Assembly: GCF_031143425.1 (NCBI RefSeq)
Contig: NC_090447.1
Location: 767,744,409-767,808,408 of the forward strand
Length of the DNA: 64,000 nucleotides
Reading direction: 5' to 3'
Source of the DNA: Pleurodeles waltl
Taxonomy: Eukaryota; Chordata; Amphibia; Caudata; Salamandridae
A program made the position numbers and the translations under genes. This document shows, in pieces, positions 45,556 to 55,887 of the stretch. The stretch's first letter is position 1. Every line of letters begins with the position of its first letter. Under the pieces are notes generated by a model. It was not told the origin of the DNA. It worked only from the letters and a program-made list of their open reading frames with translations, and searched no databases.

Positions 45556-46015
45556 TGAAAAATCCTTAAAGCGAATGCTATAAAATGTTTTATTCCCATC
45601 ACAACAGACGCCTTGCTTATACACGTCTTAACACTGTGGTTAAATTCGTTTAGAAACAGGCCTCTTGGTTTACAATGAAGCTAATAGGCACAGTTTAGAA
45701 ATGCAGCGATCAAGCTCATGTTAAATCACACCTTTGAGCGACTTGGAAAATATGTGTTACATTTCAATCTTTTCATTAAAAAAAAATGATAACTCTCTTG
45801 AATTTATATTGGAAATACATGAGACCTGAATTCTGTCATTTGATAGTCCCAAATCTATTGAGCCTTACTTCAACTTGTTTCTTTTCCTCATAACTATTTC
45901 TTTAAGCATTTAAAAATTATAAAATCGTACATATCATTTATTCTTACTAAATTAACCCACTGTTAATATGAAAACTGGGTAAATATGAACAATAAAGTTA
46001 TATGACTTACTTACA
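45556..46015 (-). other. DIRS-2 leader, outer segment
   Basis: AT-rich non-coding DNA between the border of DIRS-3 and the DIRS-2 5' terminal repeat. I infer that it is the other half of the DIRS-2 leader. Confidence 0.5.
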
Positions 46016-46240
46016 ATGCTTAACTAAGCATATATATAATCTTTAAGAAGAAAAAAATGCAATACGTATCTGCTCAGAAGCAGCAAACAAAAGAGGAAGA
46101 GAATGGAGGGTATGGGACTTATATAAAGGGTATGGTTCTATTTCATTATGACTTCATGTTGTTTTCTAACTTGGAGCTCAGAAGTAGTGAATAAAAGGTT
46201 AATGCATAATGCCAGCCTCCTGCCTTGACATAAAATCTAA
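46016..46240 (-). repeat. DIRS-2 5' inverted terminal repeat
   Basis: The plus strand shows AAAGAGGAAGAGAATGGAGG, TTCTATTTCATTATGACTTC and TTAATGCATAATGCCAGCC, matching the complement of 22,060-22,290. A TATATAA element sits in the same position as the TATA box of DIRS-3. The outermost bases match half of the internal complementary region. Confidence 0.8.
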
Positions 46241-46410
46241 GGGCCTGATTTTGATTTCAGGGGACGGGGTACTCTGTCACAACAGTGATGGATATCCCGT
46301 CTGCCAAAATATAAGTCCCAGAGGAAATAATTGGATTTATATTTTGGCGAATGGGATATCAGTCACCGTTGTGACGTAGTAAAACATCTGCTGAAATCCA
46401 AATCATACCC
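46241..46410. mobile_element. 170-bp palindromic MITE
   Basis: The whole element is an imperfect palindrome. The left end GGGCCTGATTTTGATTTCAG faces CTGAAATCCAAATCATACCC at the right. Inside, GATGGATATCCCGTCTGCC and TATTTTGGCGAATGGGATAT are likewise inverted. TAA on the left and TAC on the right are compatible with a 3-bp Harbinger-type duplication that has mutated. It starts exactly where the DIRS-2 end finishes. Confidence 0.75.
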
Positions 46411-47990
46411 TACGTTTTTGAGAATTCTAAGAGAAGTGTATTATTGGAATCTACAACAGTAGTAAGATTTAAAGGAGACCCCTACTTTCCAGAGTGGTGT
46501 CACTTCAGGTATCCACAATTTGGAAAACCTGCATGTGTAAATCAGGCAAAAAGGTATGTCTACATTTTCACTCATTCTGATGATGATTTCCGTAGTACCA
46601 GAAGTTGAACGGGTAGCAAACTCTGTTTGCAACTGTGTCATCTCCACCATTATTTCCCTTTTCCCTGAAAATCTCCTGTACTTTTGACTTGAACAGCTAT
46701 TCCTGAGGAAAATTGAAATGTTTCCTTTCTTTTTTATCACAAGGGACACCTCAAACTACAAATTGGTTCTTCTCATGGTATAATATTTGATGCACCCAGA
46801 GAAATGAGAGTGCCTACATTGGTCCACTCACTAAAGAGTTAGCGCCCCCTTGTTCCTGTCTGCACAATCACTGGCTGGTGGCAATATTTATGTTTTATGG
46901 TTATGTAGCTGCATACCGGGGAGATGCCTAGTGGCCTCCTTGTGTGAATTGAGTCCAGTGGCTTATCGCAGTTGCTAGTCCCTCCATGTTTATATTTTTG
47001 TGTGTTAGCAAAGGTCCTGTGCAGTAACAATTGTACACATCAAGAAACTGTGCTTACAAGTGCACACAAAAAAGTGCTTACAAAAGCAGAATGGTGATTC
47101 TGCCTGACAAGAGCACCTAACTTTTAACACCATTGATTTGTTATTCTGTTCTTTTTTGACCTTGCTACTTAGGTGAATTTCCAGAACCCAGGCCAAATCA
47201 ATAGAGTCCTGTGTGATCAACAGTAGGTCCTCTGTGGCTGTTTGACCGTACCCGTACATGGTGGTCAAACTGCTATCAGCCACATCTTTATCGCGGTTGC
47301 CACCCTCTCTGTCAGGAGGACACTGACCCAGAACCTCTACGGCCACCAGGATACAAGCTGTTTCCATATTAAATACCATCACCCACTAGGCTTAAACCAT
47401 TAATCGCTCTTTCCATTATGGTTGAGGTACGTCTCCTTCAAAGGACTAACAGACGGTCCTTTGCTTTGTGGGTAGGTGATATACTGTTATAAACAGCCAT
47501 TGTGATTTCTTTGCAACTGTGAGTGGCACAGGTTTACAAAATGATTGAATGTATCTCAGTCCAGATAGTCGATTATCCTACTTATTAATGCTGTGTTTAC
47601 TGTTGCGACTGGGTTATATTTTATTGTTGTTGTGTCATATAACCTAGTATTCCGTTTTTATCACTTTTGTTTTGCATTGCCACTTTTGTGTTTAGATGAC
47701 AGGGAAATAACCCATAACCCAGGGACCCGGGTATACACTGTATCGTACACAAATGGTCCCCCAGGGGGAAGTGTTCCCTTGACTTCCACGGTTACTCTAT
47801 TAAATATATAGTGCGTAGAAGGAAAGAAAGGGAAATATACAATGTTATTCAGTATCAAAGAACTTAGAATGATATACAAATAGTAATATAAAAATAAGGT
47901 GCCCCTGTATGGTGATGGCGCAGTGCAAAGTGACAAAGTGAAAAAGTGCACTCGTGTTACATACAAATATACATGTGACTGGAAAAATAA
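46411..47990. other. Unrecognised DNA
   Basis: No recognisable gene or element is visible. Short open frames on both strands (for instance 47,005-47,382 minus) match nothing I know. The last 150 bases are AT-rich and lead into the Harbinger-derived exon. Confidence 0.5.
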
Positions 47991-49306
47991 TAATAATGTT
48001 GCATGGGCAGTACCGGGGGGGCATGGGAGGACCTGGAGGTGGAAGGAAGGTTTACGGAAGGGTAACTGTGCGCTTGCGGGAACCACAGGCTGGGAGAGTG
48101 GGAGGGAAAACTCATAAAGGAATCTTTTTTTACGGACACAAGGGTGGTCATGGGAAAACGTTTGGGAGTGGATGGAGAGGGAGTGGTTGAGAGGTGTGTC
48201 TTGGTAGGTGCCTTCGGTTCTGGTGCGTGGGTGGAAGCCATGTTTGTGCTGGGTGTATTGGGAGGAGGGGTGGATGAGATGCAGGGAAATGCCAAGGTGG
48301 ATGTGTGAGTGTCTTTTGGAGTGGTGCCTGCAGGAAAGGTGGATGTGCTGCATATGGGGGTGTTGGTAGTCGTGGTGAGTGTGCATGTGGTGTATGGGGT
48401 GGATGTATGTGTGTTTGCTATTGTGGTGACGGTGCGTATCAGGGGACTTGTGGCTGGATGTGGGAGTGTTGATTTGGTGATAGCAGGTTTGAGTGGTGTA
48501 ATGTCTGTGAGGGAGGAGATGGTGGGGGAGTCTGTGTGGGAGTGGATGTTGTTGTGTCTGCATGTGTGTGTTGTCTGTGTGCATGGCGATGGTGGGTCTT
48601 GTGGTGCCTGTGTTTGTCTTTGCAAACCGTGTCTGTTGAGGTGGATGAATGGTGGTCTGACTGTGCGCTGGGGAGAGGGGTGTGGGATTAGAGACAGGTA
48701 GCTGGAGGGTGGAACGGAAGATGAAGGGACACTGGCTGCCATAAACAAGGAGGCAAGAGCTTGAAAGGATCTCTGCAGTGCAGTCAGGGCACCGTGAATG
48801 CCTTCCAGGAAGGCATTGGTCTTCTCTATCTGTGATGCCAGTCCCTGGATGGCATTCACAATGGTTGACTGTCCCACAGAGATGGACCTCAGGTGGCCAA
48901 TAGCCTCCTCACTGAGGGCAGCAGGGCTGACTGGGGCAGGGGCAGAGGTGCCTGCGGCAAAGGAAACGCCCACCCTACTGGGTGAGTGGGCACTGGCAAC
49001 TGGATGGAAGCTACAGGGAGGGCAGTGCTGGTAAGGGGGGTGGTGGAAAAGGATGGTGCTGAGCTTGTCCCAGATAGGTCCGCCACTGCCAGGGAGCGTC
49101 CATCGGAGGAGGAACCCGAAGAGGATGTTGAAGATCTGGTCTTCCCCGTGGGACTCCCCTCACCCTCCGTTCCACTGGTCCCCTCGGCTTCGCTGGAGTC
49201 AGCCTACTGGGTCCTATGGGCTTGCAGCTTTCCTACTTGCCGGGCCCCCTTCTCCTTCGCCTGATACTGCTGATGCACACAAAGACAGAGGAGTAAAGGG
49301 TGGGAG
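47991..49306 (-). pseudogene. Partial copy of Harbinger Myb-like gene B, C-terminal exon
   Basis: On the minus strand a long frame (48,973-47,957) encodes MGVSFAAGTSAPAPVSPAAL, then ALSEEAIGHLRSISVGQ and TNAFLEGIHGALTALQRSFQ. It continues in a Thr/Ser/Pro/His-rich tail. This parallels the C-terminal exon of gene B at 25,124-23,640 (SEEAIDLLRLISGG, SNAFLEGIYSALAGLQ). Upstream of 48,973 the frame shifts. The Myb-like DNA-binding part is missing because an LTR begins at 49,307. It is a separate, truncated Harbinger copy. Confidence 0.65.
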
Positions 49307-50333
49307 TGTCATAGTTTGGACTCTTGCTCTGGGCAAGACTGTTGGTTCAAGGATGACAGTACTTATGCCTATGCCTATCCTACAACAAGTCGCAACTGCA
49401 GTCCCAACCCCTCCGGCTCACTAGCAGTACCTCACCAAAAACCCAAACAGTTAAAGGTGATTTGTGGCAGCCTTTCCGCATCGACTCAGAAGTATGACAC
49501 CTCAGGGAGCGTCGTGGTTAAACGGAGATTACCCCTTTCTCACAGATATATCATGTCTCAACCAAACACAGGCAATAACGAAGATGCAGTAATGTTTCAA
49601 TAGTCTTTATTTAATACAATCTGTGGTAAATCACATGGGCTGCAATGATTATGATAATGAACAGTGCAAGAAATAGAATTGTAAAGACAAAGGTCATGAT
49701 TATAAAGACCCCCACCATCTTGCAATAACATGGAAAGACATTGAGTGTGTGATATGTCCTTATACCCTACCATAATAGGCCTAACCTTCTACCTAGAGGA
49801 GAGCTGGGGAAACCTAATCTGCCAATGCCATGTCCCTGGAAGGAGCCCCAACAATTGTTACCTTGGAATGAGGTCTCATGCTCAGACTCCGAAGGAACAC
49901 GAAGTTCGGGTCAGTGTCAAGGCGCCGTGCAGCATCGATAGCAGCAATGGTATCTGGTTGGAATCCCTCTGATTATCTGTTCAAAGTGTGATGTATTTCT
50001 ACAGATCTACTGGGACCCCTGAGGTAGGTTGTTCCAAAACAATAGATAACACAGCATGCTTGGGGCGGTAATTTCTAATGTGAGCACCTACAGTTTGTTT
50101 GTCTTTGTTGCATGAGTCAAGGCCTTAGCGCGGTAGCACTGATAACATAAATCTAAACGAAATGGCCTAACTATAAACAAGGCAGACATCTTAGAAAAAA
50201 TAATTAAATAAATGGTCTAAGACAGAGCAAGCTCAGTAGGTTAAAAGTCACTAGGTGATAGGGGCATGAGTCTGCAAGCCAAAGGCTAAGCTAACTCCTG
50301 TTATCCCATTAAAACAAACTAGGATTCACTACA
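49307..50333 (-). mobile_element. LTR of a retroelement, minus strand
   Basis: Read on the minus strand it starts TGTAGTGAATCCTAG (50,333) and ends AAACTATGACA (49,307), giving TG...CA ends and a length of 1,027 bp. A TATAAT-like box is near 49,700 and an AATAAA signal near 49,596, in the right order. Directly before the TG is the purine run AATGGGGAGGG, so this is a 3' LTR with internal sequence lying to its right. The matching 5' LTR is not in the window. Confidence 0.7.
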
Positions 50334-50344
50334 CCCTCCCCATT
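50334..50344 (-). other. Polypurine tract
   Basis: The minus strand reads AATGGGGAGGG immediately before the LTR start. In LTR retroelements this primes plus-strand DNA synthesis. It fixes the orientation and identifies the adjacent LTR as the 3' copy. Confidence 0.65.
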
Positions 50345-51180
50345 GCCGTAACAAGTATGACGCCATTACTGGACGCCACTGAAGGTGAGGGAATCTAAAA
50401 AGCTAAAAAACTGCTCTGGATTAAAAGTGAAGCATAAAAATAAAAGTTAAAAATTACACAGTTAAAATTACATGTTTAAAAAACATACAAAAGAGACTTA
50501 AAGTCATCCATGACAAGCACAGCAGGCCAAAGTAAGAATCATACATTGGAAGTTAGTTTGGTAAAAAAAAAGACAAAATTCCAATCATTGCGGCGTGGAA
50601 CTAGAGTCATGATCTTGAAGACTAGCTCCGAAGTCACCTGCTAAAAAGTCATCAAAAAATGAGGCCAAATTGTCTGATGTAAGATCAATCACTTGGGCGG
50701 ATGCATTCACGGAGCAAAAGTGCGCAGTAGTCTCATGTGCAGGTCCACCTGCATCAGTGCCATTGTCCATAGAAGGAAGAGCCAACTTAGCCAACATGGA
50801 GTGTTCATAAGTGGCCTCGCAGATCAGCCTTAGTCTCAAGGGGCACGACCGTGTATGAACCCTCATGGAGGACATCAGCAGTTCTTGGTCCACAGGAGGT
50901 ACTGGCAAGACACACTGTTGGCAAATATTTGAAGAAGCACCATATGCAGCAAAAGACAGGCTGCACGCACCAACGGAGTGGTCGAAATGACAATGACCAA
51001 TTACACTCTAGTTCCTCCAGCATGGAAGCATCGAAGATCTGAACCATGCGTTCATGGCACTGTTGTGCTGGTGGCAGTGGCTCCATCGCCTCGTGTAGCT
51101 GTAAAGAAACAACCACTGCGAATCAGAAAAAATTGTAGTAGTATTCCGCAAAATAATACCAAAATTATGGAAAAGACACC
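50345..51180 (-). pseudogene. Internal region of the LTR retroelement, unknown 3' reading frame
   Basis: Two minus-strand open stretches (51,116-50,805 and 50,908-50,585, overlapping in different frames) occupy the place of the last gene before the 3' LTR. The second encodes LPSMDNGTDAGGPAHETTAH and an acidic FFDDFLAGDFGASLQDHDSS end. I do not recognise the protein; it could be the C terminus of a polyprotein or an accessory or envelope-type product. The element is truncated beyond about 51.18 kb. Assignment is by position only. Confidence 0.4.
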
Positions 51181-51184
51181 AAAC

Positions 51185-51260
51185 ACCGTCAGCCTGTTGG
51201 CGGTAAAACTGCCACCTTTACCCTGGCGGTCTTCAGACCGCCAGGATCATAATGACCCCC
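51185..51260. mobile_element. Harbinger-type terminal fragment
   Basis: GCCTGTTGGCGGTAAAACTG, then TGGCGGTCTTCAGACCGCCA (a perfect palindrome), then GGATCATAATGACCCCC. The last part resembles the terminal inverted repeat of the Harbinger family (GGGGGTCATTA when complemented). No partner end was found nearby. It may be the far end of the element represented at 48-49.3 kb. Confidence 0.55.
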
Positions 51261-52027
51261 ATTAGTCTCTTTGTGTGTCGAAAATTGACGCACTGCCTAC
51301 CAAAATCGACGCGAAGCCTGCATTGCAACCGAGAAATTGCAGCATACCCGACCAGAACGACGCAGCCCCTACTTCCCAAGTGGAAATTTGCCTACCTTGT
51401 GATGGCAAATTAGACGAATGGCCTACCGGATCAACGCACGGCCCGTACCTTCTACCAGCATGTCAGGGATTTTCCCTGCATCGCCTTGGGCATCAAAATA
51501 TCCCTGCACCACAGTGAGGAACCAAGACTGTGCACCCAAAAATGACACAAGCCCCTTGCAGCGTGGAAAGAAACTACTCAAGAAATTCAAGGCACACCCT
51601 ATTTTTCCATGCATCTCCTCTTCTGCAGTCTCCGTGAGTCGTTATTTTTGACATATACCAGGTACTGTGTGTAACAAAGAGACAGCTGTTTATTTCTAAG
51701 GATTTAGACTCTTTCAAACCTTTTAAAAGTGATATTTCAACTTGTGCTTTTTGGATCCTTGTCATTTTTACCTTATTGTATTCAGATAAATATTATCTTT
51801 TTTCCTAAACCTGTGTGATGTATTTCTGTGGTGTTTTTACTGTGTCAATGTATGATTTATTGCACAAATACTTTGCCTTCTATATTAAGTCTGACTGCTC
51901 TTTATTAAGCTACCAGAGGGTGGGCACTGGATCATTTGGATTGTGTGTGACTTACCCTGACTAGGATTGTGGTCCCTACTTGGACAAGGGCGTATACCAC
52001 TGCCAACTAGAGACCCCATTTCTAACA
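51261..52027 (+). mobile_element. LTR-like repeat family 2, 3' part
   Basis: The end (AAGCTACCAGAGGGTGGGC, GACTAGGATTGTGGTCCC, CCCCATTTCTAACA) is the same family as 17,364-19,600. It contains a series of degenerate ATCGACGC-like units at 51,280-51,440 and a T-rich middle. The 5' part is missing or starts at the Harbinger fragment border. There is no coding sequence. Confidence 0.6.
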
Positions 52028-52800
52028 GGCAGCATGTGGTTGTTTGATGATGGAAGGCGTGGTAGTGCGTGGTGACAAGATGGGAATTTGAGTGCAGAAA
52101 TGGAAGACCGATCAGAAGGCAGCAACAAAAGGATTTGGATTGGTTCATTTGGAGTGGCAGCAGTATATCCGATGAGCTTGTGAAAGAGTTTGATGCATAT
52201 GAGAAGTCAGGATATAGGCTCTATGTTTCTTCATGAGAATGAGAGCAAAGCATGTGGGGAAACAGTGTTATGGGCAGCAGCTGCAAGTGGACTTTGACAA
52301 GGTAGGGGTACATTGGCACACTTTCGGTAACATGAGATGGGGACAGCTGAATTCTACCTTATGGGATCTGAGGGATAAATGGTTGCATCCGAATGCAATA
52401 TTACTTCACCTGTAGGAAAATTAATTGGTCCAAGCCACAGGGTTGTACCTAGTAAAAATGGTGAAGAGGAGAGAGGGGAAGGCATGAGATAGTTGGTAGA
52501 GGGTGGAACTGTTTTTTGACGCAAGTGCTGCCCAGAAGCTTTTAGAGAGGGGCCCGCAAGCCAGAGTGATAAATAGGGTTATCAAGGAGTATAAAAGAGT
52601 CATGTCAATCTACTACAAGACAAAAGTATCCGGACACCATTATTTGGGATCGGGATGATTAGACACATGGGATTTGTGCATGACTGTCCAGAATCTTTTT
52701 TCAGTTTTAATACACCTCTTCGGAAAATATTATTGTTTTTGGCAAAAATAAAATGGGCTATTGGCTTTGAACTACAGTAACATGAAGACAGTTTTAGCAC
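52028..52800 (+). pseudogene. Decayed SGNH-hydrolase-like reading frame
   Basis: The fragment KVGVHWHTFGNMRWGQL (around 52,300-52,350), then WLHPNAILLHL (52,382-52,412), a stop, and an N-x-LV phrase recall the pattern W-x-G-x-x-GMRW ... LVIHLGGNDL of SGNH-hydrolase-like proteins. These proteins are carried by some DIRS/Ngaro-type elements of amphibians. After a break the frame continues VELFFDASAAQKLLERGPQA and RVINRVIKEYKRV. The catalytic G-N-D box is destroyed by stops. Identity rests on pattern memory only. Confidence 0.4.
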
Positions 52801-52972
52801 ACAAGGTTGATTGCTAAAAAAATAAAAGAATACAGAATGAATGCTAAAACCATTGGCAAAGTAAAGTTTTCTTTTATGATCTTTTAGGCAGATGTGCAGA
52901 TGTGATCAGGTAAAAACCATCACTCACATTGCAGGTGGGTTGACACATTGCCCCATCCTATATGCTATATTG

Positions 52973-53199
52973 CAGTGGTTCCCAACCGTTTGACTTCTGT
53001 AGACCCCCAGTTTATCTTTACTGGAACCCGGTGACCCCCACTGGATGATAATTCGAATCCGGGAACACCCCACTGATTCATTACTGAAAGAGGGGGACCT
53101 AATATGTTAGTATTATTTAATTTTCTAAGCAGTCGCAGACTCCCTAAGGAGGCTTCACAGACCCCCAGGGGTCCCAGGACCACAAATTGGGAACCACTG
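52973..53199. mobile_element. Non-autonomous hAT MITE, copy 2
   Basis: The left end is CAGTGGTTCCCAACC and the right end GGGAACCACTG. The 8-bp duplications CTATATTG (52,965-52,972) and CTATAGTG (53,200-53,207) differ at one base. It is 227 bp long and belongs to the same subfamily as 1287-1513, sharing internal phrases such as GTTAGTATTATTTAATT. Confidence 0.88.
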
Positions 53200-53207
53200 C
53201 TATAGTG

Positions 53208-54330
53208 GGCAGAAGGAAAATGTGAATTGTAGACCAATAGATGAAACGTGTTGGGCCAAGGTCTCTCCACCAATGTACAAACTGATAGGCTCTCTGCCTT
53301 TCACGCAACCCGGTGGTGCATGAAAAGTTAGTAAATCTGCCCGAGTGTCAAAAATAGCTGCAGCTTTTAAAACTCCATACACGTGACGAGTATTTTCATA
53401 TAAAGTGGATTAATTAAAATATTATAAATATGCATAAACTATTCAGGCTCTGGTGAACCTGAAGCCCAGGGTGCAAAAGTTCCCCCCATTCCATCACAAT
53501 CTGCCTTATACCATTACAGCCTGCTTTTTTCCTTAACCTTTTTGGTGAAGCACATAAGGAGCGTCCACCTTCAATCATTGCATCGGGAAGCCATGCAGTT
53601 TCAATGTTGTTATAGGCCCCAATGGAAGTGATTTGCTAAGTCAATACACAGTATGTGTCATACAGTCAGTTTCTCACTGTGTTCATTATTGATAAATCTT
53701 TAGAAGCACCGGCTAGGCAAATATGAGCTAATGCTGGTAACTAGAATTCAATGGCGGTATTCAAAACGCAAATATTCCCCACTTTTATGACACTCAAATT
53801 GTAAAAAGCAAATAACGCTTACATTTTAAACACTGGCAGTTTTGCCAACGGAAAGCAATTGTAGGCACTGTTGAGCAACTAGTGTGCTTATGTACAATGT
53901 AAATGTAACGAAGTGTAGATGAAAAGAGTTGTTCATGAATGTGTCAGTATCACGCAACAAAAAATGTGGAATGGAAGCAGTCCAAAGGAATGACTGATGC
54001 AAGTACCTTGGAGTGGTACCAAGCAGAAATAAAAAAAAGTGGAAACACCGAGAGGAATCTTAAAGAGTGGAAGATTGCAGAAAAAAAAAACTTAGTGCAT
54101 CCATGCAAGTACATGGCTAAACTCAGTTTGGGCGCATAAAACCTTTTCAGGGTTTGAACCTGAATCAGGATTACATATAGTGATGTATGCACTGCCTTCC
54201 CAAGTTATTTCCAGCATGCAAGTTTTTCTAGGAAACTCCTGGTGAAATTTGCTTGTGGCTGACGTCAAGATAAGGAAAACCATGCATTATTCTGGTATGC
54301 AAAATCTGGTGCTGCATATTATGATCTATT
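53208..54330. other. Unrecognised DNA
   Basis: AT-rich sequence with no gene or recognisable repeat ends. A few frames of 60-80 codons occur on both strands without similarity to anything I know. Confidence 0.5.
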
Positions 54331-54775
54331 CCAACACCCGCCTCCGCCAGACTCATTCTGGATCTCCCTCATCAAGAACACATCTCCCAAAACCTGAGGA
54401 CCGTCCACTGGCTACTGGTCGCGAAGCGAATCACTTTCAAGCTTCTCACCCACACATACAAGGCCATACACAATGTAGGACCAGCCTACCTGAACCACTG
54501 CGTCTCCTTCCACACCCCTGCCAGATCCCTCTGCTCCACCCAGATGGCCCTGGCCACTGTCCCTCTCATCCACCACTGGAGGACAACCTTTCACCTACAC
54601 TGCAGCAAAGAGCTGGAACAACCTCCCCCTGCACCTCAGACAAAGCCCGTTGCTCACCATCTTCAGGAAGAACCTCAAGACGTGGTTCTTCGTATGAGGC
54701 CCCTCCCCCCAGTGCCTTGAGACCCTAAAGGGTGAGTAGCCGTGCTTTACAAATTCTGATTGATTGATTGATTGA
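54331..54775 (+). mobile_element. L2-type LINE 3' fragment
   Basis: The DNA parallels 4,200-4,670: CACATCTCCC, then CGTCCACTGGCTACTGGTCG, CCACACATACAAGGCCATAC and the end phrase AGTGCCTTGAGACCC. The translated fragments match the C-terminal ORF2 of the first L2. The tail is (TGAT)n here rather than (TGATT)n, so it comes from a related but different subfamily. Only the last 0.45 kb is present, with frame changes. Confidence 0.8.
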
Positions 54776-55887
54776 ACACACCCAGCAGGGAATCAGGCAG
54801 TGATACTAACGTGAGACCTACCACAGCCTGTAGTACAGAGATTTTTCCGGTGGCATTACCATGCCAAAATACTGAGGTACTTGTAATACAACCTTTGGTG
54901 TTTTCTGAAAATACACCCTAGTGCAAAGAATGAAAAGTGTCAAATGCAACCACACTCAGTGAACTTCTAAGCCATAAATCACCTATTGTAGCTTGTTAAT
55001 GGCTCACACTGGCCAACATGTTTCTAAAGGACAACATAATACGTCAAATAGGCTTACTACACGGCATCCATATCTATATTCACTATAGTACTACAAGTGC
55101 TCTGGCGTTACCGGACTCGAAATTGCCGAATCCAGAAACTCAGAGCCTAGTTTCACTGGGTGTAGATCTGCACCTGGTAAAAACACAACCCCAGAGATCC
55201 AGGGGTTGTGTCATAGAGACACAGCCTTGCCCCTGCCTGCCTGTTGCAGCACAATGGGGTAGTAGCCATCACTTCCTTCGACTTCACAAATGCCTTCTAT
55301 GGTTCTGAGCAGAAGGCCAAAACTCTTCCTCTCTCTCTGACCTACCCACAGAAATCCCACCATCCGAATCACCGTCTGCTCCAAGCCGGTAGTAAGTCCT
55401 AGCAGAAAAGGCATGGTTATTGGATGCGTGTAGCCCCCATTCCATGGTCAATAACTTGTAGTGTCTGCTAGTTGGTGCATCAATACAATTTGAAATCTGA
55501 GATTCTGCACCCCCATAATTTCCACTCCGAATAACGGGCAAAAATAAGGTAATGAAAATGGTTCGTTAAGAAATTTAAAGCCTGTCTGAGAACACTGAAT
55601 TAGAAAACTAGTGTGAAGGTGAATAAATCATGAGTCACACTGCTCTGATCATCTGCCCCTAATTGGCCATGGAAAGTCTACATTTGCCATGATTTAATAA
55701 AACAGCACTTTGAGGGGCAGCAAGGTGAGCAGACGTCATGCTAAAGGACGCCCCAATAAGCGAGAATAGAACAGTGGATACTGGTAAAATGTGAATGTGT
55801 TGATTACATAAAGTAGACACACGAGGAAAAAGGTTTGACTGCTGCATACATTTTACCCAGTTTTACAGCGGTAGCATTCAAATTGAG
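54776..55887. other. Unrecognised DNA
   Basis: No gene or element could be assigned. Overlapping frames around 55,018-55,540 on both strands are short and unsupported. Confidence 0.5.

Larger units (their letters stand above)
22024..46240 (-). mobile_element. Nested DIRS retroelement (DIRS-2), split by two insertions
   Basis: This minus-strand element reads from its 5' terminal repeat at 46,240-46,016 to its 3' terminal repeat at 22,290-22,024. The two repeats are inverted copies of each other, sharing for example TTCTATTTCATTATGACTTC. Gag, reverse transcriptase/RNase H and tyrosine recombinase remnants lie at 36.8-32.9 kb in the right order. An internal complementary region at 32,460-32,567 matches both outer ends. 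The Harbinger transposon (22,365-32,349) interrupts its 3' part and the plus-strand DIRS (37,029-45,555) its 5' part. Removing them leaves about 5.7 kb, a normal DIRS length. No target duplication is expected for this class. Confidence 0.8.

Noticed and set aside
54249..54728. 159-codon Pro/Ser/His-rich frame
   Set aside because: It reads the L2 ORF2 fragment in a wrong frame; the real similarity is to the C-terminal L2 protein in other frames.
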